From NCBI GenBank assembly GCA_003242115.1, contig QBMP01000131.1:1-5130 (forward strand): a DNA stretch of 5,130 nucleotides, in the 5' to 3' direction. The notes beneath the pieces are model-generated. The model worked only from the letters and a program-made list of their open reading frames with translations, searched no databases and was not told the origin of the DNA. The translations under genes were made by a program, and so were the position numbers. This document shows positions 1-5,130 of this stretch, piece by piece; the stretch's first letter is position 1, and each line of letters opens with the position of its first letter. The stretch comes from Phormidesmis priestleyi. GTDB taxonomy: Bacteria > Cyanobacteriota > Cyanobacteriia > Phormidesmidales > Phormidesmidaceae.

Positions 1-46
1 CCCTTTGTTAGATAGTGTCAACCTTTTTTTGAAAAATATTTTTGGG

Positions 47-85
47 AAGGCTGTAATCCTCTGTCCGAAAGGATTACAGCTTTTT
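47..85 (+). terminator. Rho-independent terminator of an unseen upstream gene
   Basis: An 11-bp perfect inverted repeat (50-60 GCTGTAATCCT against 70-80 AGGATTACAGC) surrounds a 9-nt loop. The stem can be lengthened by A-U and G-U pairs using the A residues at 47-48 and the T residues at 82-83. A run of five T follows at 81-85. The stem-then-T-run order reads on the + strand only, because no T run follows the stem on the minus strand. It therefore ends a + strand transcript entering from the left. The coding end of that gene cannot be identified in the few bases available. Confidence 0.85.
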
Positions 86-240
86 AAATTGGTTTATCTG
101 GGCGTTTCATGGGTCAATTTGGCGGTTTTGCCGATATAAATTTTCCTGGGTAAACCTCGGTAGTCCTGGATACATAAAGGCTGTAGCTGATCTAGCTTTA
201 TGCTGGAATAATTTACAGTCGTTATTTTAGAAGGGAAGAT

Positions 241-1092
241 ATGTTGCCGAGCTGGATAGTTTTGGATGAGCTGTTAGCGGATTGGTTGAAAGAGGACATC
301 GGGCGAGGGGATAAGACGACGGATGGACTCGGTGAACTTGCCTGTGTGGGGGGGAGGGCTGATTGGATCGCTAAAGAAGAGGGGGTTATTGCAGGGCTAC
401 CGATTGCAGAACGCGTTTTTGCTTTATTAGACAGCGATGTGAGATTTTGCGCGGCAGTGGCGGAGGGCGATCGCATTCAAAAAGGCACTAAAATTGCTGG
501 CATCAGCTGCCAGCTCTCGACCTTACTGACTGGGGAACGCGTAGCGCTTAATTTAGCGATGAGTCTCAGCGGAATCGCGACTGCGACTAGACAGTATGCA
601 GATGCGATTGCCGAGTTGCCTACGCAGCTAGTGGATACGCGGAAGACGACGCCCGGTATGAGGCTGCTCGAAAAGTATGCAGCTTATGTAGGGGGGGCGC
701 GAAATCATCGGCTAGGGTTGGATGACGGGGTGATGATTAAGGACAATCACATTGCGGCGGCAGGTGGAATTGGCAAAGCAATGATGGCGATTAGAGGGCG
801 CATTCCCTATCCGATTACGATTGAGGTGGAGACGGAGAGCTTGGAGCAGGTGGCTGAAGCTATAGCTCACAAAGCGGACATCATCATGCTAGACAACATG
901 CCGTTAGCCACGATGAGTACGGCTGTCGGCAAAATTCGCGCGGCAAATCAAAATATTAAGATTGAGGCGTCGGGCGATATCACGCTGAAGACGATTCGCG
1001 GGGTTGCAGAAACGGGCGTTGACTATATTTCTAGCAGTGCGCCGATTACGCGATCGCCCTGGCTGGATTTAAGTATGCGAATTGATGCGTAA
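241..1092 (+). CDS. nadC: Nicotinate-nucleotide pyrophosphorylase (quinolinate phosphoribosyltransferase, carboxylating)
   Basis: This enzyme converts quinolinate and PRPP to nicotinate mononucleotide, CO2 and pyrophosphate, the last step of de novo quinolinate use for NAD in the cytoplasm. The 283 aa match the usual family length. An N-terminal open-faced sandwich domain (about 1-110, with the EDIGRGDKTT stretch at 18-27 typical of NadC) is followed by the type II PRTase barrel. Visible active-site motifs are GER at 98-100, DTRKTTPG at 132-139, NHR at 155-157, IKDNH at 166-170, EVE at 195-197 and LDN at 217-219. The late loop reads ASGDI where ASGGI is common, and ITRS where many bacteria have LTHS; I believe ITRS is normal in cyanobacteria. 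The ATG at 241 is preceded by a purine-rich AAGGGA at 231-236, and the frame has no usable start codon between it and the stop at 193. No convincing sigma-70 promoter was found in 86-240. The gene probably forms its own transcript, since a terminator lies upstream. The family assignment is secure. Confidence 0.97.
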   Translation: MLPSWIVLDELLADWLKEDIGRGDKTTDGLGELACVGGRADWIAKEEGVIAGLPIAERVFALLDSDVRFCAAVAEGDRIQKGTKIAGISCQLSTLLTGERVALNLAMSLSGIATATRQYADAIAELPTQLVDTRKTTPGMRLLEKYAAYVGGARNHRLGLDDGVMIKDNHIAAAGGIGKAMMAIRGRIPYPITIEVETESLEQVAEAIAHKADIIMLDNMPLATMSTAVGKIRAANQNIKIEASGDITLKTIRGVAETGVDYISSSAPITRSPWLDLSMRIDA

Positions 1093-1237
1093 AGTTAATT
1101 TAGGAAACGGGGAGATACTTATAGATAGGCAATTGCAATAGGCTTGTGCCATTCCGGTTGCTGCAAGCCTTGCCGGAAAGCTAGCGTTTGAAGAAAAACT
1201 GCTTACGACTTATCAGCCTAGAATCGTTCGGCTGGAC

Positions 1238-1570
1238 ATGTTGGATATTGACTACGCCAGAATGGTCGCTGGAGAACCCATTGCAAAAGAGCGGCAAGGC
1301 AGGCTAGAAGCGGCAGATGCGTATACCCTCAACCGATTGGAGAAACAGATTAGCCGGTACCTTTACGGTCAGCTATCGCAAGAAAGTAAAGACGACATTT
1401 TGTGCGATATTGGCCAAACCGCTGAACTGCTTACCCAGTGTGATATGGAGGATATCCATCAGCGGATGAGAGAGACCGGGCGTTTTTATCTAATGAACGG
1501 TGAACGTCAGCAGATTATCAACTGGGTAAAAGATGAACTCGGTATTGATATTGCGATCCCCGACATGTGA
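1238..1570 (+). CDS. Hypothetical protein, small soluble, possibly with a decayed 5' end
   Basis: I do not recognise this 110-aa product. It is hydrophilic, rich in charged residues, and looks mostly helical. It has no signal peptide or membrane segment, and two cysteines (C56, C68) that form no known metal-binding spacing. The C-terminal part (about 70-105) looks like an amphipathic helix pair. The ATG at 1238 is the first ordinary start in the frame but has no Shine-Dalgarno sequence. The same frame stays open and protein-like for 32 codons upstream, back to a TAG at 1139-1141, without any ATG, GTG or TTG. The true protein may therefore be longer in relatives, or this copy may have lost its original start. 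The gap to nadC is 145 bp and to the next gene 146 bp, so joint transcription is uncertain. Codon use resembles its neighbours, which supports a real gene over a chance frame. Confidence 0.6.
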   Translation: MLDIDYARMVAGEPIAKERQGRLEAADAYTLNRLEKQISRYLYGQLSQESKDDILCDIGQTAELLTQCDMEDIHQRMRETGRFYLMNGERQQIINWVKDELGIDIAIPDM

Positions 1571-1716
1571 AGCAACCATAAGGCGATCAGCGTGTTTCAT
1601 TTATGTACTTCAGCAGCTTAAAAAGCTAATAGCTTCACGCTCTAGATTGAGGACAGACAGTAGGACAGAGCCATATGCTGTAGCATCACACGACTGTTTT
1701 CCCTATCGGTTTTTTT

Positions 1717-2532
1717 ATGGTCAAGCCCGATCAGGCTCACGAGCGTTGGATTGAGTACTACGCCAGGTTTGGCTATGCGGCGAAAGGAGTTGTCTATGGC
1801 AGCAGTGGCTTGCTAGCGCTGTTGGAAGCGTTTGATTTTACGTCGGGGGAAACGGTGGGCTCGACAGGTGCGTTAAGAGCGATCGCAGCCCAACCCTTTG
1901 GCAGAATCCTGATATCAGTGATGGCTTTTAGCCTGATGGGATATGTCATGTGGCGATTTATTCAAGCTTTTTTAGACCCTGAGCACAGCAGCAGTCGGGA
2001 ACCCTCAGACATTGCGCGACGGTTTAGCTACGCCTGTAGCGGGCTAGCGTATGCCGGTGTGGCCTATAGCGCGGTGAAAATTTTGACGGCCTCTCCGGAC
2101 GGGGACGGAAAAACGGCTCAGCAATGGGCGTTTGACGTTATGCACAGGCCTTTTGGCCGGTGGCTGGTGGGGGCAGGCGGGCTGCTTTTTTGCGGAATTG
2201 GCTGCTATTACCTATATCGAGCGATTAAGGCTGAATTTCGCAAGCGCTTAAAGCTGCGCAATATGAGCGACGTTGAGAAAACTTGGGCAACCATCGCCGG
2301 ACGAGTGGGCATTGCCGCTAGAGGTGTGGTGTATATCGTGATTGGATTTTTTGCTATCCGTGCGGCCTGGAGTTTTAATTCTGACATGATTAAAACGACT
2401 GAGGCCGCGCTGGAAGTTTTTAATAATAATCCTGCGGATGAATGGATACTGGCGACGCTGGGACTTGGGTTTATTGCCTATGGCGTCCATATGGGATTTC
2501 AGGCTAGGTATCGCAGCATTGATCCGCTATAG
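1717..2532 (+). CDS. DUF1206 family six-helix membrane protein
   Basis: This is a 271-aa integral membrane protein of unknown function. DUF1206 proteins are built from three tandem two-helix units, and all three are visible here. Unit 1 begins with ARFGYAAKGVVY (16-27), unit 2 with RRFSYACSGLAY (101-112) and unit 3 with GRVGIAARGVVY (195-206). Helices lie at about 20-39, 62-84, 104-124, 148-170, 198-219 and 243-263. Units 1 and 2 carry PFGR before the second helix (60-63 and 145-148). Unit 3 has NPADEW (about 238-243) instead. There is no signal peptide, and no catalytic motif is evident. The ATG at 1717 is the only start before the in-frame stop at 1681-1683. No Shine-Dalgarno sequence is present, and a run of seven T sits directly in front of the start. 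The stop codon is one base from the stop of the opposing phosphatase gene. Membership of the family is confident; the role is unknown. Confidence 0.9.
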   Translation: MVKPDQAHERWIEYYARFGYAAKGVVYGSSGLLALLEAFDFTSGETVGSTGALRAIAAQPFGRILISVMAFSLMGYVMWRFIQAFLDPEHSSSREPSDIARRFSYACSGLAYAGVAYSAVKILTASPDGDGKTAQQWAFDVMHRPFGRWLVGAGGLLFCGIGCYYLYRAIKAEFRKRLKLRNMSDVEKTWATIAGRVGIAARGVVYIVIGFFAIRAAWSFNSDMIKTTEAALEVFNNNPADEWILATLGLGFIAYGVHMGFQARYRSIDPL

Positions 2533-2533
2533 G

Positions 2534-3289
2534 TTAAGACAATTTTTTGGGGTGATTTTTTTGGCAAATGCGGGTGGCTTTTTCGAGTGCGGTGGTGACG
2601 GTGATGAGCCAGAGCGTGCCTGTGATGAAACCGGCGATAATGTCGCTAGGCCAGTGAGCGCCTAAGGCGAGCCGGGAGAGGGAAATTAAGCTGATCCAAA
2701 GGGTCGCAAAGGCGATCGCAAATAATTTCTCTAACCCACTGCGAGAGGTGCGGAACCACAGATAGAAAATTAGACCGTATACCGTCATGACGACAACGAC
2801 ATGCCCTGATGGGAAAGAGTGCAGGCTTGGCGCGGCGATGCCATTAGCAATGAGGTTGGGGCGATCGCGGCTCCACATTCCCCAGCTAATCCAAACCAAC
2901 GCGAACTGCCCTAGATAAGTCACCACAACCGTTGCGGCAATGAGTGGCTTTTTGAACCAAGCGGTGAGCGCGGTCAGGGTAAAAAATACGGGCAGCATCC
3001 CCACCAAATTGCCAGGTGATTGCCAAGTAATCCCTTGGTTAAAGGAGAGCGGACTGTAATTGCGCATGATCAGCAGCCATTTTTCATCCCAGGCTTGTAG
3101 ACCCTGCGTCTCCCAGCGCATAGCCAAGCGAGTCATGATATAGACACTCAAGGCGCTAATGCCTAGCCCAACTGCTAGCGTTTTCCACCACTGAGACCAT
3201 GCTTTGGCAGGAAGGGCGCGGCTTGCTTGTTTGAAGCGGTAGGCGATCGCGCCAATGCCACGAGGAACAACTGTCTTTGACTTACGCAC
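2534..3289 (-). CDS. PAP2-family membrane phosphatase (phosphatidic acid phosphatase type 2-like)
   Basis: This 251-aa membrane protein has about six helices (near 36-53, 93-112, 115-136, 163-179, 187-204 and 212-233). It carries the PAP2 phosphatase signature: RP at 143-144 (motif 1), PSGH at 160-163 (motif 2) and SR-x5-H-x3-D at 205-216 (motif 3, with R206, H212 and D216). Members dephosphorylate lipid phosphates such as phosphatidate or undecaprenyl pyrophosphate at the membrane surface; the substrate here cannot be told. The conserved motif-1 lysine, seven residues before R143, is replaced by W136, and no lysine lies between K114 and K188. Both motif histidines (H163 and H212) are present, so activity remains likely. 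The start is a GTG, because an in-frame TAA lies two codons upstream. The gene begins 10 bp after the ABC ATPase stop, which suggests a shared transcript, and it runs head-on into the DUF1206 gene. Confidence 0.9.
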   Translation of the reverse strand: MRKSKTVVPRGIGAIAYRFKQASRALPAKAWSQWWKTLAVGLGISALSVYIMTRLAMRWETQGLQAWDEKWLLIMRNYSPLSFNQGITWQSPGNLVGMLPVFFTLTALTAWFKKPLIAATVVVTYLGQFALVWISWGMWSRDRPNLIANGIAAPSLHSFPSGHVVVVMTVYGLIFYLWFRTSRSGLEKLFAIAFATLWISLISLSRLALGAHWPSDIIAGFITGTLWLITVTTALEKATRICQKNHPKKLS

Positions 3290-3295
3290 GCATTA

Positions 3296-3298
3296 CCT
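3296..3298 (-). promoter_or_regulatory. Ribosome binding site that decides the PAP2 GTG start
   Basis: On the minus strand the junction reads TAGCAGGTAATGCGTG. The AGG core lies 6 nt before the GTG at 3289, which is good spacing. It is only 2 nt before an out-of-frame ATG at 3293, which would give a three-codon ORF (ATG CGT GCG TAA). The spacing favours the GTG, and the long PAP2 frame agrees. The site sits in the 10-bp gap after the ATPase stop, so translation may be coupled to the upstream gene. Confidence 0.5.
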
Positions 3299-3299
3299 G

Positions 3300-4103
3300 C
3301 TAAGTAGGAAGCACCATATTTATACGGCTCAAAAATGACTGTAGCCGTTCGCTTTGCGGGTTGCTCAAAATTTCACGAGGATTACCTGATTCTTCTACCT
3401 GACCTTTGTTGAGAAACATCACGCGGCTAGCGACTTCGCGGGCGAACTGCATTTCGTGAGTAACCACTACCATCGTCATACCTTCTTGGGCGAGTTGCTG
3501 CATCACCTGCAATACTTCACCGACGAGTTCGGGATCTAGGGCGCTGGTGGGTTCGTCGAACAGGAGGATTTCGGGCTTCATGCAGAGGGCGCGGGCTATA
3601 GCAACCCGCTGCTTTTGTCCGCCTGATAGCTGGTCGGGAAAGCTGTTTATCTTTTCGCTGAGCCCGACCTTATTGAGATAGAACTTAGCAGTCTTTTCGC
3701 TCTCCTGATGAGACGCGCCTAGCACCTTTTTGGGGGCAAGGCACAGATTTTGTAAGACGGACAGGTGAGGAAACAGGTTGAACTGTTGAAAAACCATCCC
3801 TACGTGGGCCCGCAGCTCTAACAGACGACGACGGCTGAGGTCGGCTTTGGACAAATCAATGCCATCGACGATGAGCTGCCCCCCGCTGATAGTTTCTAGC
3901 CGGTTGAAGCAGCGCAGCAGGGTGCTTTTGCCGCAGCCGGACGAGCCGATAATAGCAACTACTTCGCCCCGGGGAATTTGACAGTCGATGCCTTTGAGTA
4001 CCGAGAGTTCACCAAACTTTTTTTGTAGGTTGGTAGCGACGATAGCGGGCATTTCTGAAGTGGATTTTGGGATCTCGGTAGGCATATCGGTGGCGGCTGT
4101 CAT
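3300..4103 (-). CDS. Polar amino acid ABC transporter ATP-binding protein (GlnQ/BgtA-like)
   Basis: This cytoplasmic ATPase subunit powers uptake of polar amino acids (glutamine, glutamate, or basic amino acids). The full nucleotide-binding set is present, numbered from the ATG at 4103: Walker [10 protein letters not shown] at 53-61, Q-loop around Q106 in [10 protein letters not shown], signature LSGGQKQR at 159-166, Walker B ILLFDEP at 179-185, D-loop SALD, and switch histidine H216 in VTHEM. The [10 protein letters not shown]-loop and the [16 protein letters not shown] stretch are typical of the amino acid (PAAT) subfamily. At 267 aa it is slightly longer than usual because of about 18 N-terminal residues before the domain. 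A TTG immediately precedes the ATG and could start one codon earlier. No strong Shine-Dalgarno sequence is seen before either, and an in-frame stop at 4125-4127 prevents further extension. It is divergent from the binding-protein gene, its likely partner. The exact substrate is inferred from family only. Confidence 0.95.
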   Translation of the reverse strand: MTAATDMPTEIPKSTSEMPAIVATNLQKKFGELSVLKGIDCQIPRGEVVAIIGSSGCGKSTLLRCFNRLETISGGQLIVDGIDLSKADLSRRRLLELRAHVGMVFQQFNLFPHLSVLQNLCLAPKKVLGASHQESEKTAKFYLNKVGLSEKINSFPDQLSGGQKQRVAIARALCMKPEILLFDEPTSALDPELVGEVLQVMQQLAQEGMTMVVVTHEMQFAREVASRVMFLNKGQVEESGNPREILSNPQSERLQSFLSRINMVLPT

Positions 4104-4237
4104 CAACGATGGCCAGATAGAACTTTAAAAAGGCATCCCAAAAGAGTAGCATCCTACCTTTTATCAATTGTTCAGATGTAACATTAGTCTCTTTTTTGTG
4201 ACCAGTCTCAACGTATAAGTAACGGGACGGGTGTGTT

Positions 4238-4265
4238 TTGCAAAGAAAGTTACCGCATTTATTAG
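4238..4265 (+). promoter_or_regulatory. Weak candidate promoter for the binding-protein gene
   Basis: TTGCAA at 4238-4243 and TATTAG at 4260-4265 are separated by 16 bp. Each matches four of six sigma-70 consensus bases. Transcription would begin near 4272, leaving a leader of about 95 nt that includes the hairpin at 4293-4313. The match is modest and could be chance. Confidence 0.22.
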
Positions 4266-4292
4266 CGCTGCTACGCAGATCTAGTAGGTTAA

Positions 4293-4313
4293 GTGCAGGT
4301 AAAATTCCTGCAC
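4293..4313 (+). other. Hairpin or operator-like inverted repeat in the leader of the binding-protein gene
   Basis: GTGCAGG (4293-4299) and CCTGCAC (4307-4313) form a perfect 7-bp, G+C-rich stem around a 7-nt A+T loop. No T run follows on the + strand, so it is not a standard terminator. It lies about 50 nt before the start codon of the binding-protein gene, in the shared divergent control region. As RNA it could be a leader stem, and as DNA a dimeric regulator site; the sequence does not decide. A weaker outer pairing of GGTTAA (4287-4292) with TTACC (4326-4330), with one bulged base, could extend the structure. Confidence 0.45.
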
Positions 4314-4354
4314 GTCTATCAGTGCTTACCGTCAATGATTGTGAGGTTTAGGTT

Positions 4355-4360
4355 AAAGGA
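4355..4360 (+). promoter_or_regulatory. Ribosome binding site of the amino acid-binding lipoprotein gene
   Basis: AAAGGA lies 5 nt before the ATG at 4366. Three ATG codons stand in a row at 4360, 4363 and 4366, with an in-frame TAA at 4354-4356 just before them. Only the third has this Shine-Dalgarno sequence at workable spacing; the first ATG shares its A with the motif. This favours 4366 as the start. Confidence 0.55.
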
Positions 4361-4365
4361 TGATG

Positions 4366-5130
4366 ATGAAAAACGTGACGCGCTCTGCTTTTTTGAGATC
4401 GATGATGCTGGGCCTGTGTACAGCAGGGCTATTGGTAGCCTGCGGGGGCGGGGGCGCAGATGATAACACTTGGTCGGTAGGGACAGAGCCAGCCTTTCCG
4501 CCGTTTGAATCGACGAACCAGAGTGGCGAATTAGAAGGCTTTGATATTGATTTGATGAATGCTATTGGCGAAAAGGCAGGCAAGACTATTGATTTCCAAA
4601 GCTTGCCTTTTGATGGCCTGATTCCGGCTTTGCAAAGTGGCACCATTGATGCGGCCATCAGCGGGATGAGCATTACTGATGAGCGCAAACAGACGGTTGA
4701 TTTTTCTGATCCTTACTTTGCAGCGGGATTGGCGATCGCAGTCGCGAAAGGCAACCCAGAAGGCATCAAAACCATTGACAACCTCAAAGGAAAGCGGCTC
4801 GCCGTGCAGATTGGCACCACTGGAGCCGCAACTGCCAACAGCGTCGCTGATGCAACGGTGACGACCTTCGATTCTGCACCCTTAGCCTTACAAGAGCTGG
4901 CTAATGGCAATGTCGATGCCGTGATTAACGATGCGCCAGCCACGGCAGAAGCCGTTAAAAGCGGTAATATTCCAGGGGTCGAAGTCGTCGGCCAAATCCT
5001 CACCGATGAATCTTACGGCATTGCATTACCCCAAGGCTCTGAGAATGCTGAGGCGATCAATCAGGCCATTGCCGAACTCAAAGCCGATGGCACCTATGCA
5101 ACTCTCTATAAAAAGTGGATTGGCTCAGAG
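4366..5130 (+). CDS. Polar amino acid ABC transporter substrate-binding lipoprotein, 3' partial (possibly fused to permease)
   Basis: This is the extracytoplasmic receptor for a polar amino acid importer, family 3 of bacterial solute-binding proteins. The 255 visible residues start with a lipoprotein signal: basic n-region (K2, R6, R11), hydrophobic core, and lipobox LVAC with C26 as the predicted lipidated residue, followed by four glycines. The mature part shows the family order EPAFPPFE (41-48), GFDIDLMNAI (58-67), FDGLIPALQSG (82-92), GMSITDERKQ (100-109) and DFSDPYF (112-118). IGTTGAA (149-155) and NDAPA (188-192) follow. By analogy with GlnH-type proteins, R107 should bind the ligand carboxylate and D189 its amino group. 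The binding domain seems complete at KKWIGSE, yet no stop is reached at the window edge. In cyanobacterial Bgt-type systems this domain is followed by a permease in the same chain, which is possible here but not visible. It is divergent from the ATPase gene, its likely partner. Confidence 0.93.
   Translation, partial: MKNVTRSAFLRSMMLGLCTAGLLVACGGGGADDNTWSVGTEPAFPPFESTNQSGELEGFDIDLMNAIGEKAGKTIDFQSLPFDGLIPALQSGTIDAAISGMSITDERKQTVDFSDPYFAAGLAIAVAKGNPEGIKTIDNLKGKRLAVQIGTTGAATANSVADATVTTFDSAPLALQELANGNVDAVINDAPATAEAVKSGNIPGVEVVGQILTDESYGIALPQGSENAEAINQAIAELKADGTYATLYKKWIGSE

Larger units (their letters stand above)
467..4739. repeat. Seven dispersed HIP1 octamers (GCGATCGC)
   Basis: Perfect copies of the palindrome GCGATCGC lie at 467-474, 1050-1057, 1879-1886, 2712-2719, 2861-2868, 3243-3250 and 4732-4739. 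Two are in nadC, one in the DUF1206 gene, three in the PAP2 gene and one in the binding-protein gene. None is intergenic. This highly iterated palindrome is a hallmark of many cyanobacterial genomes. About 0.08 copies would be expected by chance in this length of even-composition DNA. The span given is only the outer limit of the set. Confidence 0.95.

Noticed and set aside
2..139. Open frame running in from the left edge
   Set aside because: It runs straight through the strong terminator at 47-85 and has no recognisable protein character, so it is probably not the upstream gene's coding end.
86..230. Promoter for nadC
   Set aside because: TATAAA (135-140) and TATGCT (199-204) resemble -10 boxes, but neither has an acceptable -35 element at 16-18 bp. 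No call was made.
1589..1641. Terminator candidate after the small hypothetical gene
   Set aside because: AGCGTG (1589-1594) pairs with CACGCT (1636-1641) around a 41-nt loop containing a 5-bp AGCTT/AAGCT stem. The stems are weak and no T run follows.
1647..1679. Promoter for the DUF1206 gene
   Set aside because: TTGAGG (1647-1652) and TATGCT (1674-1679) are 21 bp apart, too far for a normal sigma-70 promoter.
1533..1754. Plus-strand frame of 73 aa bridging the hypothetical gene and the DUF1206 gene
   Set aside because: It overlaps the end of one real gene and the start of another in a different frame. Its composition is rich in Arg and Ser and unlike a real protein.
4146..4157. Possible NtcA nitrogen-regulator box (GTA...TAC) in the divergent region
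   Set aside because: The spacing between GTA and TAC is 6 bases, not the required 8. No other GTA in the region has TAC at the right distance.
4213..4255. Possible glutamine riboswitch or other RNA switch
   Set aside because: GGACGGG and a 5-bp GTAAC/GTTAC pairing with a 25-nt loop caught the eye, but the conserved core of the glnA aptamer is absent.
4009..4335. Minus-strand frame of 108 aa covering the divergent control region
   Set aside because: It overlaps the start of the transporter ATPase gene in another frame, its translation resembles no protein family, and it covers the leader of the divergent gene. A chance frame is the simpler reading.
4353..5003. Two minus-strand frames opposite the binding-protein gene, and a short plus-strand frame inside it
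   Set aside because: They are antisense or out-of-frame shadows of a clearly conserved solute-binding domain.

Overview
The window looks like cyanobacterial chromosome. The main evidence is seven perfect copies of the octamer GCGATCGC (HIP1) in about 5.1 kb, where well under one would be expected by chance, together with the gene types and the lineage-typical NadC C-terminus. I cannot name the species. I see no mobile element, CRISPR array, rRNA or tRNA.

Layout, left to right. (1) Positions 1-85 hold the trailer of an unseen upstream gene, ending in a strong rho-independent terminator on the + strand. (2) nadC (+) encodes the quinolinate phosphoribosyltransferase of NAD synthesis. (3) A small unrecognised soluble protein (+) follows. 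Its frame stays protein-like upstream of its only usual start codon, as if the 5' end had decayed. (4) A six-helix DUF1206 membrane protein (+) comes next, built from three repeats. (5) A convergent minus-strand pair follows: a PAP2-type membrane phosphatase whose stop codon lies one base from that of the DUF1206 gene, preceded in its own direction by a polar amino acid ABC transporter ATPase. (6) After a divergent control region of about 260 bp, a + strand lipoprotein, the amino acid-binding component of an ABC transporter, runs off the right edge.

Functional reading. The ATPase and the binding lipoprotein are transcribed divergently from one shared intergenic region. They very likely belong to one polar amino acid uptake system, of the glutamine or basic amino acid type known in cyanobacteria as Bgt. 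In that type the binding protein is often fused to the permease, and the open right-hand frame would fit such a fusion. The PAP2 phosphatase is only 10 bp downstream of the ATPase and probably shares its transcript. nadC and the two genes after it are not obviously linked in function.

Nothing here is a clearly new system. The points most worth checking are the apparently decayed 5' end of the small gene, the missing motif-1 lysine in the PAP2 protein, the strong hairpin in the leader of the binding-protein gene, and the head-on PAP2/DUF1206 stop codons with no terminator between them.
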